Origin: Marinicella pacifica
GTDB taxonomy: Bacteria; Pseudomonadota; Gammaproteobacteria; Xanthomonadales; Marinicellaceae
Direction of reading: 5' to 3'
DNA: 64,000 bases
Assembly: GCF_014636635.1 (NCBI RefSeq)
Contig: NZ_BMEO01000004.1
Span: forward strand, 62,001-126,000
Under the pieces are notes generated by a model, which saw only the letters and a program-made list of their open reading frames with translations, searched no databases and was not told the origin of the DNA. Shown here piece by piece: positions 9,595-20,287 of the stretch; the stretch's first letter is position 1, and each line of letters opens with the position of its first letter. Position numbers and translations under genes: made by a program.

Positions 9595-10368
9595 TTACTC
9601 TCCTGATACCTGATGCAATATAGGTAAGCCCACTAAATTCGGCGCGGCTTGCTTGGCGGCAATTCGAATGCCTTCTTTAATCGCAGTGTTGTACTGACTG
9701 GGTAAGTCTTCAAAAGAACCTGACTGCGGATTATACCAACCGGATTTTTTCTCATCTAATGTCTGATACAACAAAGCGGTTCGGCCGATTTGTAAGAAAT
9801 TAACTTTAATACCACTTTCGAGATCGCCCTGATAGGTCGAAACTGACCGCCCGTGATCCAATTCGATTTGGTAAGCCTCGGTAACTTTTCGGTATTTTTC
9901 CGAGGTGGTCACATTGGAATCATCCAGAATGTTCTCTAACTGAACAACCCGATTGGTGCGTTCTTTGATTTTAAAGGGAATGTCCGCTTCAACCATGCGA
10001 CCCAACATGTCCACCATTTCAATCACCAACGGCACAATGGCACGGTTGGTTGATTCCAGTTCAGCCATCTGATCGTTCATGGATTGGATTTGCAAGTTTT
10101 GATCGTTAACCACGGCTTCGAGTTGTTGGTTATAAACCGTCAAACTGTCAATTTCAGACAATACTGTGCGGTATTGTACGAGTAATTCTTCGGTTTGATC
10201 ATTCAGGCGATTCACCTGATCTTGTGCTTGTTTTGCTTGTGCATTGGTTTCGTTTACCACTTGTACTGCTGTTTGTAGCTGTGCTGTGCTGACCAGTGAG
10301 GTCAACAACAAAGCCAGCATAACCGCGTATTTGGCTAAACCAACTTTAGAAATTTGAGATATCAACAT
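9595..10368 (-). CDS. DUF3450 periplasmic coiled-coil protein, first gene of the TonB2 operon
   Basis: The 257-residue protein has an N-terminal signal or anchor (about 12-29), a coiled coil (about 32-105) and a C-terminal domain containing the aromatic motif DEKKSGWYNP. DUF3450 proteins precede the ttpC-exbB-exbD-tonB genes in many Vibrio, Shewanella and related genomes. Their function is unknown, but the fixed position suggests a periplasmic accessory of the transducer. It is the promoter-proximal gene. Confidence 0.82.
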   Translation of the reverse strand: MLISQISKVGLAKYAVMLALLLTSLVSTAQLQTAVQVVNETNAQAKQAQDQVNRLNDQTEELLVQYRTVLSEIDSLTVYNQQLEAVVNDQNLQIQSMNDQMAELESTNRAIVPLVIEMVDMLGRMVEADIPFKIKERTNRVVQLENILDDSNVTTSEKYRKVTEAYQIELDHGRSVSTYQGDLESGIKVNFLQIGRTALLYQTLDEKKSGWYNPQSGSFEDLPSQYNTAIKEGIRIAAKQAAPNLVGLPILHQVSGE

Positions 10369-10619
10369 ACCTTCCCTTCCAGTTCAAAAATTTATGAAAT
10401 AATGTGTGACAATTGGTTGAAACCTTTATAAACCCCAAAAACAGTAATTTATTAAAAATCACTTAACCAATCCACACGCGACTTAGTGGTGACCAAGAAT
10501 AACTTTCTTTTTTGAAAAATTAAAGAACTAATTAAATAATTTACAAAAATTTCACCTGTTTTTAAGTTTTAAATTCCTTAAAATGACGGCCTCATTAATT
10601 AACAGGATGAACTGAATTT

Positions 10620-11033
10620 ATGCCGATTAGCACCAGCTGGCGACACGTGGCCGCTTTTATCTACGATTTATTTCCCATCATCGGTTTATGGCTGATCACT
10701 TCTGTATTGGTGGTGTTGCTGCGCAGTGGTGATGAGGTGCCGCCCGGCACCTTGTGGTTTCAGTTATTATTGTTCACTGAATGTGTTTTTTATTTTGTCT
10801 TTTCCTGGAAAAAAGGCGGACAGACACTGGGTATGCGTGCCTGGAAAATTGGGATTGAGGATTTTGAGAACATGTCCTGGTGGCAATCTTTGTCACGTTT
10901 TTTAATCGGATTGGTATCGGTTGCTTTGCTCGGAGCCGGAATAGCGTACAAAAAACTCAACAAAAAACACTTAAGTTGGATGGACATCGTCAGCGGCCAC
11001 CGTGCTGTCAATGTTAGGCGGCCGGCCACATAA
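10620..11033 (+). CDS. RDD family membrane protein
   Basis: This 137-residue protein has three to four hydrophobic helices. The family residues are visible: Arg8 and Asp16 in the first helix (WRHVAAFIYD) and the GGQTLGMRAWKI block after helix two. RDD proteins are often encoded beside lptF/lptG in Gammaproteobacteria, as here, where the gene converges on lptG. The substrate is unknown; transport or membrane regulation is only inferred. Confidence 0.82.
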   Translation: MPISTSWRHVAAFIYDLFPIIGLWLITSVLVVLLRSGDEVPPGTLWFQLLLFTECVFYFVFSWKKGGQTLGMRAWKIGIEDFENMSWWQSLSRFLIGLVSVALLGAGIAYKKLNKKHLSWMDIVSGHRAVNVRRPAT

Positions 11034-11044
11034 ACAAATAACTG

Positions 11045-12124
11045 TTAAAACCGTTTAATACCACCCCGTAAAATCATAATCGCAACCGCACAAATAACGG
11101 CCGGAGGCACCACCGTCATCAGCGGTGGCGGTAAATGATACACCTCACCCAGGTTGAGCAGGGTTTTATTCATTAAATAGATCAGGATACCAATCACCAT
11201 ACCCACCACCAAACGCTGGGAAAAACCCGCTTGCCTGGCATGACCAAACAGCACCAGCATACCGCACATGGCGGTGGTGATGACCAACAAAGGAAATGCC
11301 ATTTTAGACCACCAGGCCATCTGGTATGCACTTTGCAGTGAACCGGACCGGGTATTGAAACGCTGAATTTGTTTTAAATCACGCAGACTTAAATACTTGG
11401 CGCGGGTGGTGGATAAATTTAATATTCTCGGTTCTATTCGGGATTGCCATTGTTGAGATTCGTTATGCTCCACATGGACACCATGCTCACTGAAGACTGA
11501 AACCTTTATATTTTCCAAAGTCCACTGCTTATCGGCATACAGCGCCTTTTCAGCCTCTGACACCCGAACCAGCTGCTGATTGTTCAACTCAAAGACAGTC
11601 ACACCGGTTAACAGGTAACGGTCTGTTTCGGGTTGTCTGGTCATCTTATTGCTGCGAAAAACCACATCACCGTCTTTAATCCAGACCGCATGGGTGACTG
11701 AAGTGGCCTGACCGGCTGAAATTTTTTCATTACGAAATTGCTGCGCCATTTGTTCCGCTTTGGGCGACACATACTCACCCATTAAAGTGACCGGCACCAG
11801 CCACACCAACAAAGCCACCAGCATCATGCCGGCAATTTTTAATTGACTGACACCGGCCGATCGCATCACCACAAATTCAGAAGCGGCGGCCAAAGCACCC
11901 AAAGAGACCACCACGGCAATCACTGCGCTGACAGGGAACAACTCATAAATTTTACTGGGAATGGTCAGTAAAACAAAAAAGAACACATCTGTAAGCGTGT
12001 AATAAGCGGAGATGTCATTCAGTTCTTTTATTAACCCAAACAAAACGTCAATGGCAAGCAACAAAAGTACTGCCATCACCAGACCAAAACTCATGGTTTT
12101 AAAAATATAGCGGGTTAAAATCAT
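11045..12124 (-). CDS. lptG: LPS export ABC transporter permease LptG
   Basis: The 359-residue YjgP/YjgQ-family permease has two N-terminal helices (MILTRYIFKTMSFGLVMAVLLLL), a third and fourth around 60-120, a periplasmic beta-jellyroll (about 135-260) and C-terminal helices. With LptF and the LptB ATPase it extracts lipopolysaccharide from the inner membrane and passes it to LptC/LptA. It follows lptF with a five-base gap, the usual lptF-lptG operon. Assignment as LptG rests on being second in the operon. Confidence 0.92.
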   Translation of the reverse strand: MILTRYIFKTMSFGLVMAVLLLLAIDVLFGLIKELNDISAYYTLTDVFFFVLLTIPSKIYELFPVSAVIAVVVSLGALAAASEFVVMRSAGVSQLKIAGMMLVALLVWLVPVTLMGEYVSPKAEQMAQQFRNEKISAGQATSVTHAVWIKDGDVVFRSNKMTRQPETDRYLLTGVTVFELNNQQLVRVSEAEKALYADKQWTLENIKVSVFSEHGVHVEHNESQQWQSRIEPRILNLSTTRAKYLSLRDLKQIQRFNTRSGSLQSAYQMAWWSKMAFPLLVITTAMCGMLVLFGHARQAGFSQRLVVGMVIGILIYLMNKTLLNLGEVYHLPPPLMTVVPPAVICAVAIMILRGGIKRF

Positions 12125-12129
12125 GTCAA

Positions 12130-13221
12130 CTAATCTTGCGGGTTAACTTGAATGACTTGGCGGCGAAAAACACGGCCATCCAATCGGCACAGCCGCCACC
12201 AGGCATACAAAACAAAAATCACATACACCCACCACAACCCGAATGCCATCGGAAGACTTCCTTGAGCCAATAAGGACTGACCGATGGTAAGCAAATTAAT
12301 CAATAACACATAGGCCGCCAACCCGGTGAGTAAATTAATGTATTTGGCTTCACGGTGAGAGGTTTTGCTTAAAGACACCGCCAGCAGAAATAACACCCCC
12401 ACCGAAATAGGCGGCACCAGACGATAATGAAATTGGGCCTGATCAACCAAATGCCGGCTTTTCATCAGTGCCAGGGTGGTTTTTGATTGCTCATCCAATG
12501 CCGCGATTTCCTGTTTTAAATCCGGCAATTTGATGTCATTGCGTTTAAATTGCATCATATGGTACCGGTTTGTGCCCGGCACGCCCTCATTGCGATAGCC
12601 GTCGAACAATGCCACATATTTGTGCCCGTTTTCTTCGAACTCATAACCATAGGCCGCCGTAATGGTGTCAATCCTGTCCGGATGGTGAATATTCGCAAAA
12701 ATATTTTCCACCCGTCTGGTTTTGGGGTCTATGCGTTCCACATAAATCACGCCGTCATCCGAGAAAAAGTTTTGAAACTTTCCTTCGGATAAGCCCATCA
12801 AGGAAATCTCTTCACTGGCACGGGTGGTTAATTCTTTGGATAACTGAGCCGCCATGGGCGCCATCCAAAGAGCCAAAACCGCCGTTATCAGAAACACCAC
12901 CACGGCCAGTGGCGTCAAAGCCTTGAGTAAATCACGCAAAGACAAACCAAAGGCATGCATCATCACCGCTTCTTGATTTCGGTATAAGCCGCTGAGCGCG
13001 GTCAAAACACCCAGGTAAAAAGATAAAGGTATTAAAATATTCAGCACATCGACCGAACGCAGGCTTAATTCGATAAACAGCAAATCAGGCGCCAACACGC
13101 CTCTGGCAATGGCACGCAAGGTTGAAGTGAACAAGGTTCCCACCATCAACAAAAACAACAGCAGCAACACCACCAAAGTGGTCTGAGCACATTGTTTTCG
13201 CAGGTATCGGGTGAGTATCAT
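12130..13221 (-). CDS. lptF: LPS export ABC transporter permease LptF
   Basis: The 363-residue protein has the same fold as LptG: paired N-terminal helices, a periplasmic domain (about 135-260, including DDGVIYVERIDPKTRRVENIF) and C-terminal helices around 270-345. It is the first gene of the pair and divergent from pepA, again the standard gammaproteobacterial order. Confidence 0.93.
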   Translation of the reverse strand: MILTRYLRKQCAQTTLVVLLLLFLLMVGTLFTSTLRAIARGVLAPDLLFIELSLRSVDVLNILIPLSFYLGVLTALSGLYRNQEAVMMHAFGLSLRDLLKALTPLAVVVFLITAVLALWMAPMAAQLSKELTTRASEEISLMGLSEGKFQNFFSDDGVIYVERIDPKTRRVENIFANIHHPDRIDTITAAYGYEFEENGHKYVALFDGYRNEGVPGTNRYHMMQFKRNDIKLPDLKQEIAALDEQSKTTLALMKSRHLVDQAQFHYRLVPPISVGVLFLLAVSLSKTSHREAKYINLLTGLAAYVLLINLLTIGQSLLAQGSLPMAFGLWWVYVIFVLYAWWRLCRLDGRVFRRQVIQVNPQD

Positions 13222-13389
13222 GTGGTGGTGCCAAAAAACCGCTTATTTTAACAGCTAAACCGGACGCGTGCTTACATCGCATGCATTCTCGTCAAAATAA
13301 TATCCCCAATTGATTTACGGTTTTTCACTGGTGTATGCTTGAGATGTTGATTAAAATCCCCAGTTTGTTCGTTTTCAGGAGAAAAATTG

Positions 13390-14856
13390 ATGTCATTACA
13401 CGCAAGCCAACACCCCGCCCATAAGAACAAAGCCGATCAGGTAATTATCGGTTTTTTTGCCGACGAACCCGCCAATCACCATACAAAACATTTAAACGAC
13501 AGCCTCATAAATCAAATTGCGGCGCGTTTTAAGAATAAAGATTTCACCGGCCAACCGGGGCAACTGTTGACCTTATATCAGGACAATGGCCAGCAGCTTT
13601 TGTGTGTCGGCCTGGGTCAGAATGATAAGGTATCAGCAACCGCCCTTTATGACACAACGCATAAGGTGGTTTCGGCCGCCGCTGCTTCTCGCTGCCAGTC
13701 GGTGGCCTTGTACCTCAATGACCATACCTATGAACACATCGATGGCGAGCAAGCCACCAAGTTGGTCAGCCTGGCCGCATCTCACGCTGCTTACCGCTAT
13801 GAGGACACCAAATCATTTAAGGACGACAACAAACACGCATTAGATCGCATAGAAGTGGCGACCAATGACAACACAGCCGAGGCATTTCGACAGGCGGCCG
13901 GAATGGCCAAAGGCATAAACACCACCCGCCACCTCGGAAACTATCCGCCGAATTTATGCACACCTAAATACATCGCCGAATATGCCACAGAAATTGCTCA
14001 CAATGATGATTGTTGTGAGATCGATGTCTTGAACAAAAAACAAATGAAAAAAATGGGCATGGGCGCTTTATTGGCCGTCGCACAAGGCAGTCATAACAAA
14101 CCGAAAATGGTTGTCTTGAGCTACCATGGCGCGGACAAAGACAAAGACCCGATTGCTTTGGTGGGCAAAGGCATCACCTTTGACACCGGCGGCATTTCCC
14201 TGAAGCCCGGCGCCAATATGGACGAAATGAAATATGATATGTGCGGTGCGGCCAGTGTTATTGGCGCTTTCGTGGCGGCCGTGGAATTAAAGTTGCCAAT
14301 TAACCTCAAAGTGTTTGTACCGGCAGTGGAAAATATGCCCGACGGCAAAGCCTATCGTCCCGGCGATGTCATTACATCCTACTCAGGCCAAACCATTGAG
14401 GTGCTAAACACCGATGCCGAAGGTCGCATGATTTTGTGTGATACCTTAACTTATGCCCAGGAATTTAAACCTGAAGTGATTGTTGATTTGGCCACTTTAA
14501 CCGGTGCCTGTGTGGTGGCTTTGGGTCATAATGCCGCTGCCGTGATGACCAAAACCGACGGTCTATATGAAGAATTTAAAAGCGCCGGTGAGCAAACCCA
14601 TGACCGCGTATGGGAACTGCCTTTGTGGGATGAGTACCAAAAACAACTGGACACCAGCTTTGCCGATATGAAAAACATCGGTGGTATGCCGGCCGGTACC
14701 ATCACCGCCGGTTGTTTCTTGTCACGCTTCACCAAAGACCAGAAATGGGCGCATATTGATATAGCCGGTGTGGCCTGGAAAGATAAAAAAGAAGGTGCCA
14801 CCGGCCGTCCCGTGGCGATGCTCACCCAATACCTGATTAATAAAAGCCAGGCTTAA
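13390..14856 (+). CDS. pepA: Leucyl aminopeptidase PepA (M17)
   Basis: This 488-residue cytosolic aminopeptidase has a variable N-terminal domain and a C-terminal M17 catalytic domain. The two-metal ligands are seen in [15 protein letters not shown] (Lys, Asp), the following MKYD and the signature NTDAEGRM (Asp, Glu). It removes N-terminal residues from peptides; in E. coli PepA also serves as a DNA-binding accessory factor in Xer recombination and carAB control. The ATG at 13390 is preferred over the TTG at 13387 because AGGAG lies eight bases upstream. valS follows six bases later; holC, often between them, is absent. Confidence 0.94.
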   Translation: MSLHASQHPAHKNKADQVIIGFFADEPANHHTKHLNDSLINQIAARFKNKDFTGQPGQLLTLYQDNGQQLLCVGLGQNDKVSATALYDTTHKVVSAAAASRCQSVALYLNDHTYEHIDGEQATKLVSLAASHAAYRYEDTKSFKDDNKHALDRIEVATNDNTAEAFRQAAGMAKGINTTRHLGNYPPNLCTPKYIAEYATEIAHNDDCCEIDVLNKKQMKKMGMGALLAVAQGSHNKPKMVVLSYHGADKDKDPIALVGKGITFDTGGISLKPGANMDEMKYDMCGAASVIGAFVAAVELKLPINLKVFVPAVENMPDGKAYRPGDVITSYSGQTIEVLNTDAEGRMILCDTLTYAQEFKPEVIVDLATLTGACVVALGHNAAAVMTKTDGLYEEFKSAGEQTHDRVWELPLWDEYQKQLDTSFADMKNIGGMPAGTITAGCFLSRFTKDQKWAHIDIAGVAWKDKKEGATGRPVAMLTQYLINKSQA

Positions 14857-14861
14857 AAAAA

Positions 14862-17633
14862 ATGATTGAAAAATACGACCCAACTGCCATCGAAGCCAAA
14901 TGGTACCAAACCTGGGAACAAAAAGGTTATTTTAAACCCAACGGTGAAAGCAAAGAATCTTATTGCATCATGATTCCGCCGCCGAATGTCACCGGCACAT
15001 TGCACATGGGACATGCCTTTCAGGACACCATTATGGACACCTTGATTCGTTATCAACGGATGCAGGGCAAAAACACCCTGTGGCAGCCCGGCACCGATCA
15101 CGCCGGTATCGCCACCCAAATGGTGGTGGAGCGACAACTCAATGCCCAGGGCACATCGAGAACCGAGTTGGGTCGTGAAGCTTTTGTGAATAAGGTCTGG
15201 GAGTGGAAACAACAATCCGGTGACACCATCACCAACCAACTGCGGCGACTGGGCGCCTCACCGGACTGGTCGCGTGAACGCTTTACGATGGACAAAGGAC
15301 TGTCCGATGCAGTGCTTAAAGTCTTTGTTGATTTATACAACGAGGGTCTGATTTACCGTGGTCAACGCCTGGTGAACTGGGATCCGACCTTAAACACCGC
15401 CTTGAGTGATTTGGAGGTCGAATCCCACGAAGAAAAGGGCCATATGTGGTATTTTGCCTATCCGGTGGCTGACAACGAAGGTAACGCAACTGATCAGGCC
15501 CTGACAATTGCCACCACCCGGCCCGAAACCTTACTCGGCGACACCGCGGTGGCGGTGAATCCGGCTGATGCCCGATTTGCGCATTTAATCGGCAAACAGG
15601 TCTTATTACCCATCTGTAACCGACTGATTCCGATTGTCGGTGATGACCATGCAGACCCCGAAAAAGGCACCGGTTGCGTCAAAATCACACCGGCACACGA
15701 TTTTAACGATTATGAGGTGGGTCAACGCCATCAACTGCCGATGATTAACATTCTCAATAAAGACGGCTCACTGAATGACCAAGTACCCGCCGATTTTCGG
15801 GGGATGACCCGCCAACAAGCCAGGCAGGCAGTGGTTGATAAAATGCGTGAACTGGGTCTGCTTAAAGACATCAAAGACCATATTCTGATGGTGCCACGGG
15901 GTGACCGCTCCGGTGACATCATCGAACCTTTATTGACCAGCCAGTGGTATGTGGATGCCAAAACCCTGGCCAAACCGGCGATTGAAGCGGTTGAAAATGG
16001 CGACATTCAATTTGTTCCGGATAACTGGAAAAATACCTACTATGCCTGGATGCGTGAAATTCAGGACTGGTGTATTTCAAGACAACTTTGGTGGGGGCAT
16101 CGCATACCGGCTTGGTACGATGAAGATGGCAATATTTATGTGGGACTATCAGAAGCGGACGTCCGTCAAAAACATGACTTAAGCGCTGACCTTAATCTGC
16201 GTCAGGATGCCGATGTGCTGGACACCTGGTTTTCATCGGCCTTGTGGCCTTTTGCCACCCTGGACTGGCCTGAAAACAGCGATGAACTCAAAAACTTCTA
16301 TCCCGGCAATGTCCTGGTCACAGGCTTTGATATAATTTTCTTCTGGGTTGCCCGGATGATTATGATGGGTCTTAAGTTCATGGATGAGGTGCCCTTCAAA
16401 GAGGTTTACATTCATGGCCTGGTGCGTGACTCACACGGCCAGAAAATGTCTAAATCCAAAGGCAATGTGTTAGACCCGCTGGATTTGATTGATGGCATCA
16501 GTCTTGATGACCTGATGGCCAAACGAACCCAGGGCCTGATGCAAGACCAACCGGATAAAGTCAAAGCCATTGAGCAACAAACCGCCGAGGATTTTCCCGA
16601 TGGCATCAAAGCTTATGGTTGCGATGCTTTGCGCTTTACTTTTGCCTCACTGGCGAGCACCGGACGTGACATAAACTTTGATATGGGACGGGTGGAAGGT
16701 TACCGGAATTTTTGTAATAAGATTTTTAATGCTGCCCGCTTTGTGTTGATGAACTGTGAGGATTTTGATATATCCATTAAAAAATCCTACACACCCGGCA
16801 GCGCCGAACGCTGGATCAATTCGCGGTTACAACAATGTATCGGTGATTACCGCAAACACTTAGACAGCTATCGTCTTGATTTGGCCAGCCAAGTGATTTA
16901 TGACTTTTTCTGGAACGAATATTGTGACTGGTTTCTGGAAATGGCCAAACCCCTGCTGAAAACCAATCAAAAACCCCATGTTCAGTACACTTTGCTGACG
17001 GCACTGGATCAGGCTTTGCGTTTATTGCATCCCATCATGCCGTTCTTAACTGAAGAAATTTGGCAAGCGGTCGCAGAAAAACTGACCCTGGGCAGCCAAT
17101 CCATCATGATTTCGGCCTTTCCAGTAACCAACCCAAATTTAATCGACCAGGATGCTGACGCTGATATTCATTGGCTTAAACAACTGACCTTAAGTGTACG
17201 TCAAATTCGTGCCGAAATGAACATTCCACCGGGCAAGGCCTTAAACGTTCTACTCAGCGATTATTCTCAAAAAGACGCCGGTAATGTGGTCAATCATCAA
17301 ACCTTGATTAACACCATGGCGCGTTTGGAATCCATTGAATTATTGGCGCATGGCGAGGAAGAACCACCTGCTGCCACCGGCCTGCTCGGTACCACCAAGG
17401 TTCTAATTCCCCTGGCCGGATTGATTGATAAAGACGAAGAAATGCAACGTATTGACAAAAATATCGACAAAACCGAACAAGAAATCAAACGTGCTAAAGG
17501 CAAACTTAACAATGAGAAATTCACGGCCAATGCCCCCGATCAGGTGGTGGCTGCGGAACGCAAAAAACTTGACGGTTATGAAGCGGCCTTAAAAGAACTG
17601 AAAGAACAGCGTGCAAAACTGGAGCAGCTCTAA
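14862..17633 (+). CDS. valS: Valyl-tRNA synthetase
   Basis: The 923-residue class I synthetase charges tRNA-Val. The HIGH-type motif is HMGH at 48-51 ([13 protein letters not shown]), followed by the CP1 editing insertion (about 190-340, with [18 protein letters not shown]). KMSKS is near 528-532 ([12 protein letters not shown]), and a C-terminal coiled coil (about 860-923, Lys/Glu-rich) matches the tRNA-binding arm of ValS. Length is close to the E. coli enzyme (951). Confidence 0.97.
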   Translation: MIEKYDPTAIEAKWYQTWEQKGYFKPNGESKESYCIMIPPPNVTGTLHMGHAFQDTIMDTLIRYQRMQGKNTLWQPGTDHAGIATQMVVERQLNAQGTSRTELGREAFVNKVWEWKQQSGDTITNQLRRLGASPDWSRERFTMDKGLSDAVLKVFVDLYNEGLIYRGQRLVNWDPTLNTALSDLEVESHEEKGHMWYFAYPVADNEGNATDQALTIATTRPETLLGDTAVAVNPADARFAHLIGKQVLLPICNRLIPIVGDDHADPEKGTGCVKITPAHDFNDYEVGQRHQLPMINILNKDGSLNDQVPADFRGMTRQQARQAVVDKMRELGLLKDIKDHILMVPRGDRSGDIIEPLLTSQWYVDAKTLAKPAIEAVENGDIQFVPDNWKNTYYAWMREIQDWCISRQLWWGHRIPAWYDEDGNIYVGLSEADVRQKHDLSADLNLRQDADVLDTWFSSALWPFATLDWPENSDELKNFYPGNVLVTGFDIIFFWVARMIMMGLKFMDEVPFKEVYIHGLVRDSHGQKMSKSKGNVLDPLDLIDGISLDDLMAKRTQGLMQDQPDKVKAIEQQTAEDFPDGIKAYGCDALRFTFASLASTGRDINFDMGRVEGYRNFCNKIFNAARFVLMNCEDFDISIKKSYTPGSAERWINSRLQQCIGDYRKHLDSYRLDLASQVIYDFFWNEYCDWFLEMAKPLLKTNQKPHVQYTLLTALDQALRLLHPIMPFLTEEIWQAVAEKLTLGSQSIMISAFPVTNPNLIDQDADADIHWLKQLTLSVRQIRAEMNIPPGKALNVLLSDYSQKDAGNVVNHQTLINTMARLESIELLAHGEEEPPAATGLLGTTKVLIPLAGLIDKDEEMQRIDKNIDKTEQEIKRAKGKLNNEKFTANAPDQVVAAERKKLDGYEAALKELKEQRAKLEQL

Positions 17634-17641
17634 ATTGAAAA

Positions 17642-17672
17642 ACGGCCACAAGCTTTAATGTAATGTGGCCGT
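17642..17672 (+). terminator. Hairpin terminator after valS
   Basis: A perfect nine-base stem (ACGGCCACA/TGTGGCCGT) starts eight bases after the valS stop. The following tract is only weakly T-rich (cattaattt), so it may be a weak intrinsic or Rho-assisted terminator. Confidence 0.55.
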
Positions 17673-17786
17673 CATTAATTTCAAAAGCTCAAAAAAACGT
17701 GAGCCGGGCAAGCGATTTATCCATGACGCTACCAAATCACCGATTCCTTAGGTAAAATGATTGGTTTATTGAATCAATAACCTGTC

Positions 17787-18371
17787 ATGCCAAAAATCGT
17801 TATTTGTTTTTTGCTGCTTCTATCAAATCTGGTATTCGCGGACTGCCCGACCGAAAAAGCCTACCCGAATAATATGTTCCCGGAATTGGTCATAGAAACA
17901 GATTTGGGTGCGATCACCGTTGAACTGGATCGTCTCAAAGCACCTTTAACGGTCAACCATATATTGCACCTGGTAAAAAATAAACGCTACGACAACAGCC
18001 TAATCCACCGGGTGGTACCGGGTTTTGTGATTCAAAGCGGCGCTTTTAAAGCCGATTTATCAGAACTTGAATCCTGCGGTACGGTGGTTAATGAATCCGG
18101 CAATGGTTTGAAAAATACCCGTGGCAGTTTATCCATGGCACGCTATAACGATCCGCACTCGGCCGCTGCCAGTTTTTTTATTAACTTAGGTAATAATGAT
18201 AATTTAGACCCGAGTTCAGATGGTTGGGGTTATGCAGTGTTTGGTTTTGTCACAGACGGCATGGATGTGGTGGATAACATTGCCGCCGTCAAAACCCACT
18301 ATAACAATCAGCTTGATGCCAAAGATGTACCGATTGAACCGCTTCATATCATTTCAATAAAGGTGAAATAA
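17787..18371 (+). CDS. Periplasmic cyclophilin-type peptidyl-prolyl isomerase
   Basis: The 194-residue protein has a signal peptide (MPKIVICFLLLLSNLVFA) and one cyclophilin domain with HRVVPGFVIQSGAF, NTRGSLSMAR and SAAASFFINLG, as in bacterial PpiA/PpiB. Two cysteines (near 20 and 96) could form a disulfide, fitting a periplasmic site. It catalyses cis-trans isomerisation of prolyl bonds in exported proteins. Its stop overlaps the start of the STAS gene (TAATG), tying it to the lipid-transport operon; a folding role for the envelope proteins encoded downstream is inference. Confidence 0.9.
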   Translation: MPKIVICFLLLLSNLVFADCPTEKAYPNNMFPELVIETDLGAITVELDRLKAPLTVNHILHLVKNKRYDNSLIHRVVPGFVIQSGAFKADLSELESCGTVVNESGNGLKNTRGSLSMARYNDPHSAAASFFINLGNNDNLDPSSDGWGYAVFGFVTDGMDVVDNIAAVKTHYNNQLDAKDVPIEPLHIISIKVK

Positions 18372-18682
18372 TGGACAACGAACTTATTCAGTTTGAAAAA
18401 GATGACAAGCATTGTGTTTTATTTGTTCAGGGCGACGTGGATTTATCCAACTCTTCACAATTGCGCAAAACGATTTTAAGCGCCCTCAAAACATCCCCTG
18501 AAGTGGCGGTTCATTTATCACAAGTCAGCTACATCGATTCATCGGGCATTGCCGCATTGGTCGAAGGCTTACAATACGCCAACAGCCATGACAAACGATT
18601 TTATCTGAAAAATCTCAGCCCCCATGTCCAATCCATCATTGAATTGGCCCGCTTAGATCAGGTTTTCACCATTGAAACATAA
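18371..18682 (+). CDS. STAS-domain protein of an Mla-type transporter (MlaB-like)
   Basis: The 103-residue single STAS domain has the typical SYIDSSGIAALVEGL block around 53-67, including the serine pair that is phosphorylated in anti-sigma-factor antagonists. In Mla systems MlaB is the cytosolic STAS subunit stabilising MlaF on the permease. It is encoded first here, directly before the permease, with its TAA overlapping the next start codon. Confidence 0.85.
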   Translation: MDNELIQFEKDDKHCVLFVQGDVDLSNSSQLRKTILSALKTSPEVAVHLSQVSYIDSSGIAALVEGLQYANSHDKRFYLKNLSPHVQSIIELARLDQVFTIET

Positions 18683-19472
18683 AGTGGTTCAAAAAGTTGA
18701 AAACCTGGGACAGCTGACTGTTCAGTATCTGGAACGGCTGGGCTTTGCCATGCGTTTGTTTTGGGACAGTTTTTATTGGCTGATTGTGGGCCGAAAATAC
18801 AAACAACGCGTGCGCTTTGCACAAATTGTTAAACACATTAAGATGGACGGTGTGGATGCCTTGCCCATAGTGCTGGCACTCGCTTTGGTTGTGGGCATGA
18901 TGCTCGCCATTCAACTGATATACGCGTTGCAGGCATTTGGTGCGCAATCACAGGTTTTACTTGCCATTGCCAAATCCGTGACCCGTGAGTTTTCACCACT
19001 CATTACCGGCATCATTGTGGCCGGTCGATCCGGTGCAGCTATTGCCGCGCGCATTGGCTCTCAGGTGGTGTCACAGGAAATTGATGCCCTCAAGGTAATG
19101 GGCGTGGTTCCGGTGCGCTATCTGGTGTTGCCGCCCCTGCTTGCTTTGATGATTTCAATGCCGATGTTGATTATTGGTGCCGACATTGTCGCCATCTTTG
19201 GCGGTGCCTTATTCAGCGTCGGAAAACTGGATATGAGTATCACCGCCTATATGGTGGAGTCTTTTAATGTTCTGGTGGTCGGAGATATTATTCAGGGTTT
19301 GATTAAAAGCGTGGTATTCGGTGTTATTATTGTGCTGGTGGGCGCCACCACCGGCTTTTATGTTACTGGCGGTGCCGAAGGTGTCGGCAGAGCCACCACC
19401 ACAGCGGTGGTGGTTTCAATTTCATTTATCGTTTTGGCCGATATGATTGCCAGTTATTTCTTAACCCAATGA
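18672..19472 (+). CDS. MlaE-family lipid ABC transporter permease
   Basis: The 266-residue inner-membrane protein is an MlaE/TrbI-type permease with five or six helices and the family segment VTREFSPLITGIIVAGRSGAAIAARIGSQ-VSQEIDALKVMG near 105-145. It begins at TTG (18672) inside the end of the STAS gene, an arrangement that implies translational coupling. It should form the core of an MCE-type complex that moves glycerophospholipid between the membranes; transport direction cannot be inferred. Confidence 0.9.
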   Translation: MKHKVVQKVENLGQLTVQYLERLGFAMRLFWDSFYWLIVGRKYKQRVRFAQIVKHIKMDGVDALPIVLALALVVGMMLAIQLIYALQAFGAQSQVLLAIAKSVTREFSPLITGIIVAGRSGAAIAARIGSQVVSQEIDALKVMGVVPVRYLVLPPLLALMISMPMLIIGADIVAIFGGALFSVGKLDMSITAYMVESFNVLVVGDIIQGLIKSVVFGVIIVLVGATTGFYVTGGAEGVGRATTTAVVVSISFIVLADMIASYFLTQ

Positions 19473-20287
19473 ACGCAAAACAACAAACTCAAGCTGTGAT
19501 TGAAGTGAATAATCTGGAAACCTACTATGGCCAGCGAAAAATTCTCGACGGCATGGATTTTCAAGTGGATCAGGGTGAAATCCGGGTGATTATGGGCGGT
19601 AGCGGCTCAGGTAAATCGACCTTACTGTGGTATATTCTGGGTCTTTATAAACCCGATGGCGGTACCATTAAGGTACTCGGACAAGACATCAACCAAATTA
19701 GTTTTAATGATCACCTTAAGCTCAAGCAGAACATCGGTGTGGCCTTTCAAAGCGGGGCATTGTTTTCCTCCATGTCTGTGGGTGACAACGTTGCTTTTCC
19801 GCTGCGAGAATTTACCGACCTGGATGAGAACACCATCCGCATCATCACCCGCATGAAACTGGAAGTGGTCAACTTAGGCGGCTTTCACAAACTCATGCCC
19901 TCACAATTATCCGGTGGTATGATTAAACGGGCGGCATTGGCGCGGGCTATTGTGATGGATCCCAGGTTATTAATATTTGATGAGCCATCGGCGGGCTTAG
20001 ATCCCGTTGTGGCCTCTGAGATTGATGATTTAATCTTATCTTTACGTGACACCACCGGGGTGTCGGTGGTGGTGGTCACCCATGAACTGGACAGTGCCTT
20101 TAAAATCGCTGACCGCATCACAGTTTTAGATCAGGGCAAGAATTTGCTGACCGCTTCTGTGGAGGAAGTTAAACAATCGAAAAACAAACGCATCATGGAT
20201 TTATTACAGCGCCGCTCACGCCATGATAAACTAGACCCCGAGGACTATTTGCGGCGACTTACGCAGGAAAATTACACACTATCATGA
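19469..20287 (+). CDS. MlaF-like ATPase of the lipid transporter
   Basis: The 272-residue ABC ATPase has Walker A GGSGSGKST (about 44-52), the Mla-type signature LSGGMIKRAALARA, Walker B LLIFDEPSAGLDP and the switch histidine in VVVTHEL. The SGGM-I/K-KR variant of the signature is characteristic of Mla/Ttg2 ATPases. It overlaps the permease gene by ATGA and the MCE gene by ATGA. Confidence 0.92.
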   Translation: MNAKQQTQAVIEVNNLETYYGQRKILDGMDFQVDQGEIRVIMGGSGSGKSTLLWYILGLYKPDGGTIKVLGQDINQISFNDHLKLKQNIGVAFQSGALFSSMSVGDNVAFPLREFTDLDENTIRIITRMKLEVVNLGGFHKLMPSQLSGGMIKRAALARAIVMDPRLLIFDEPSAGLDPVVASEIDDLILSLRDTTGVSVVVVTHELDSAFKIADRITVLDQGKNLLTASVEEVKQSKNKRIMDLLQRRSRHDKLDPEDYLRRLTQENYTLS

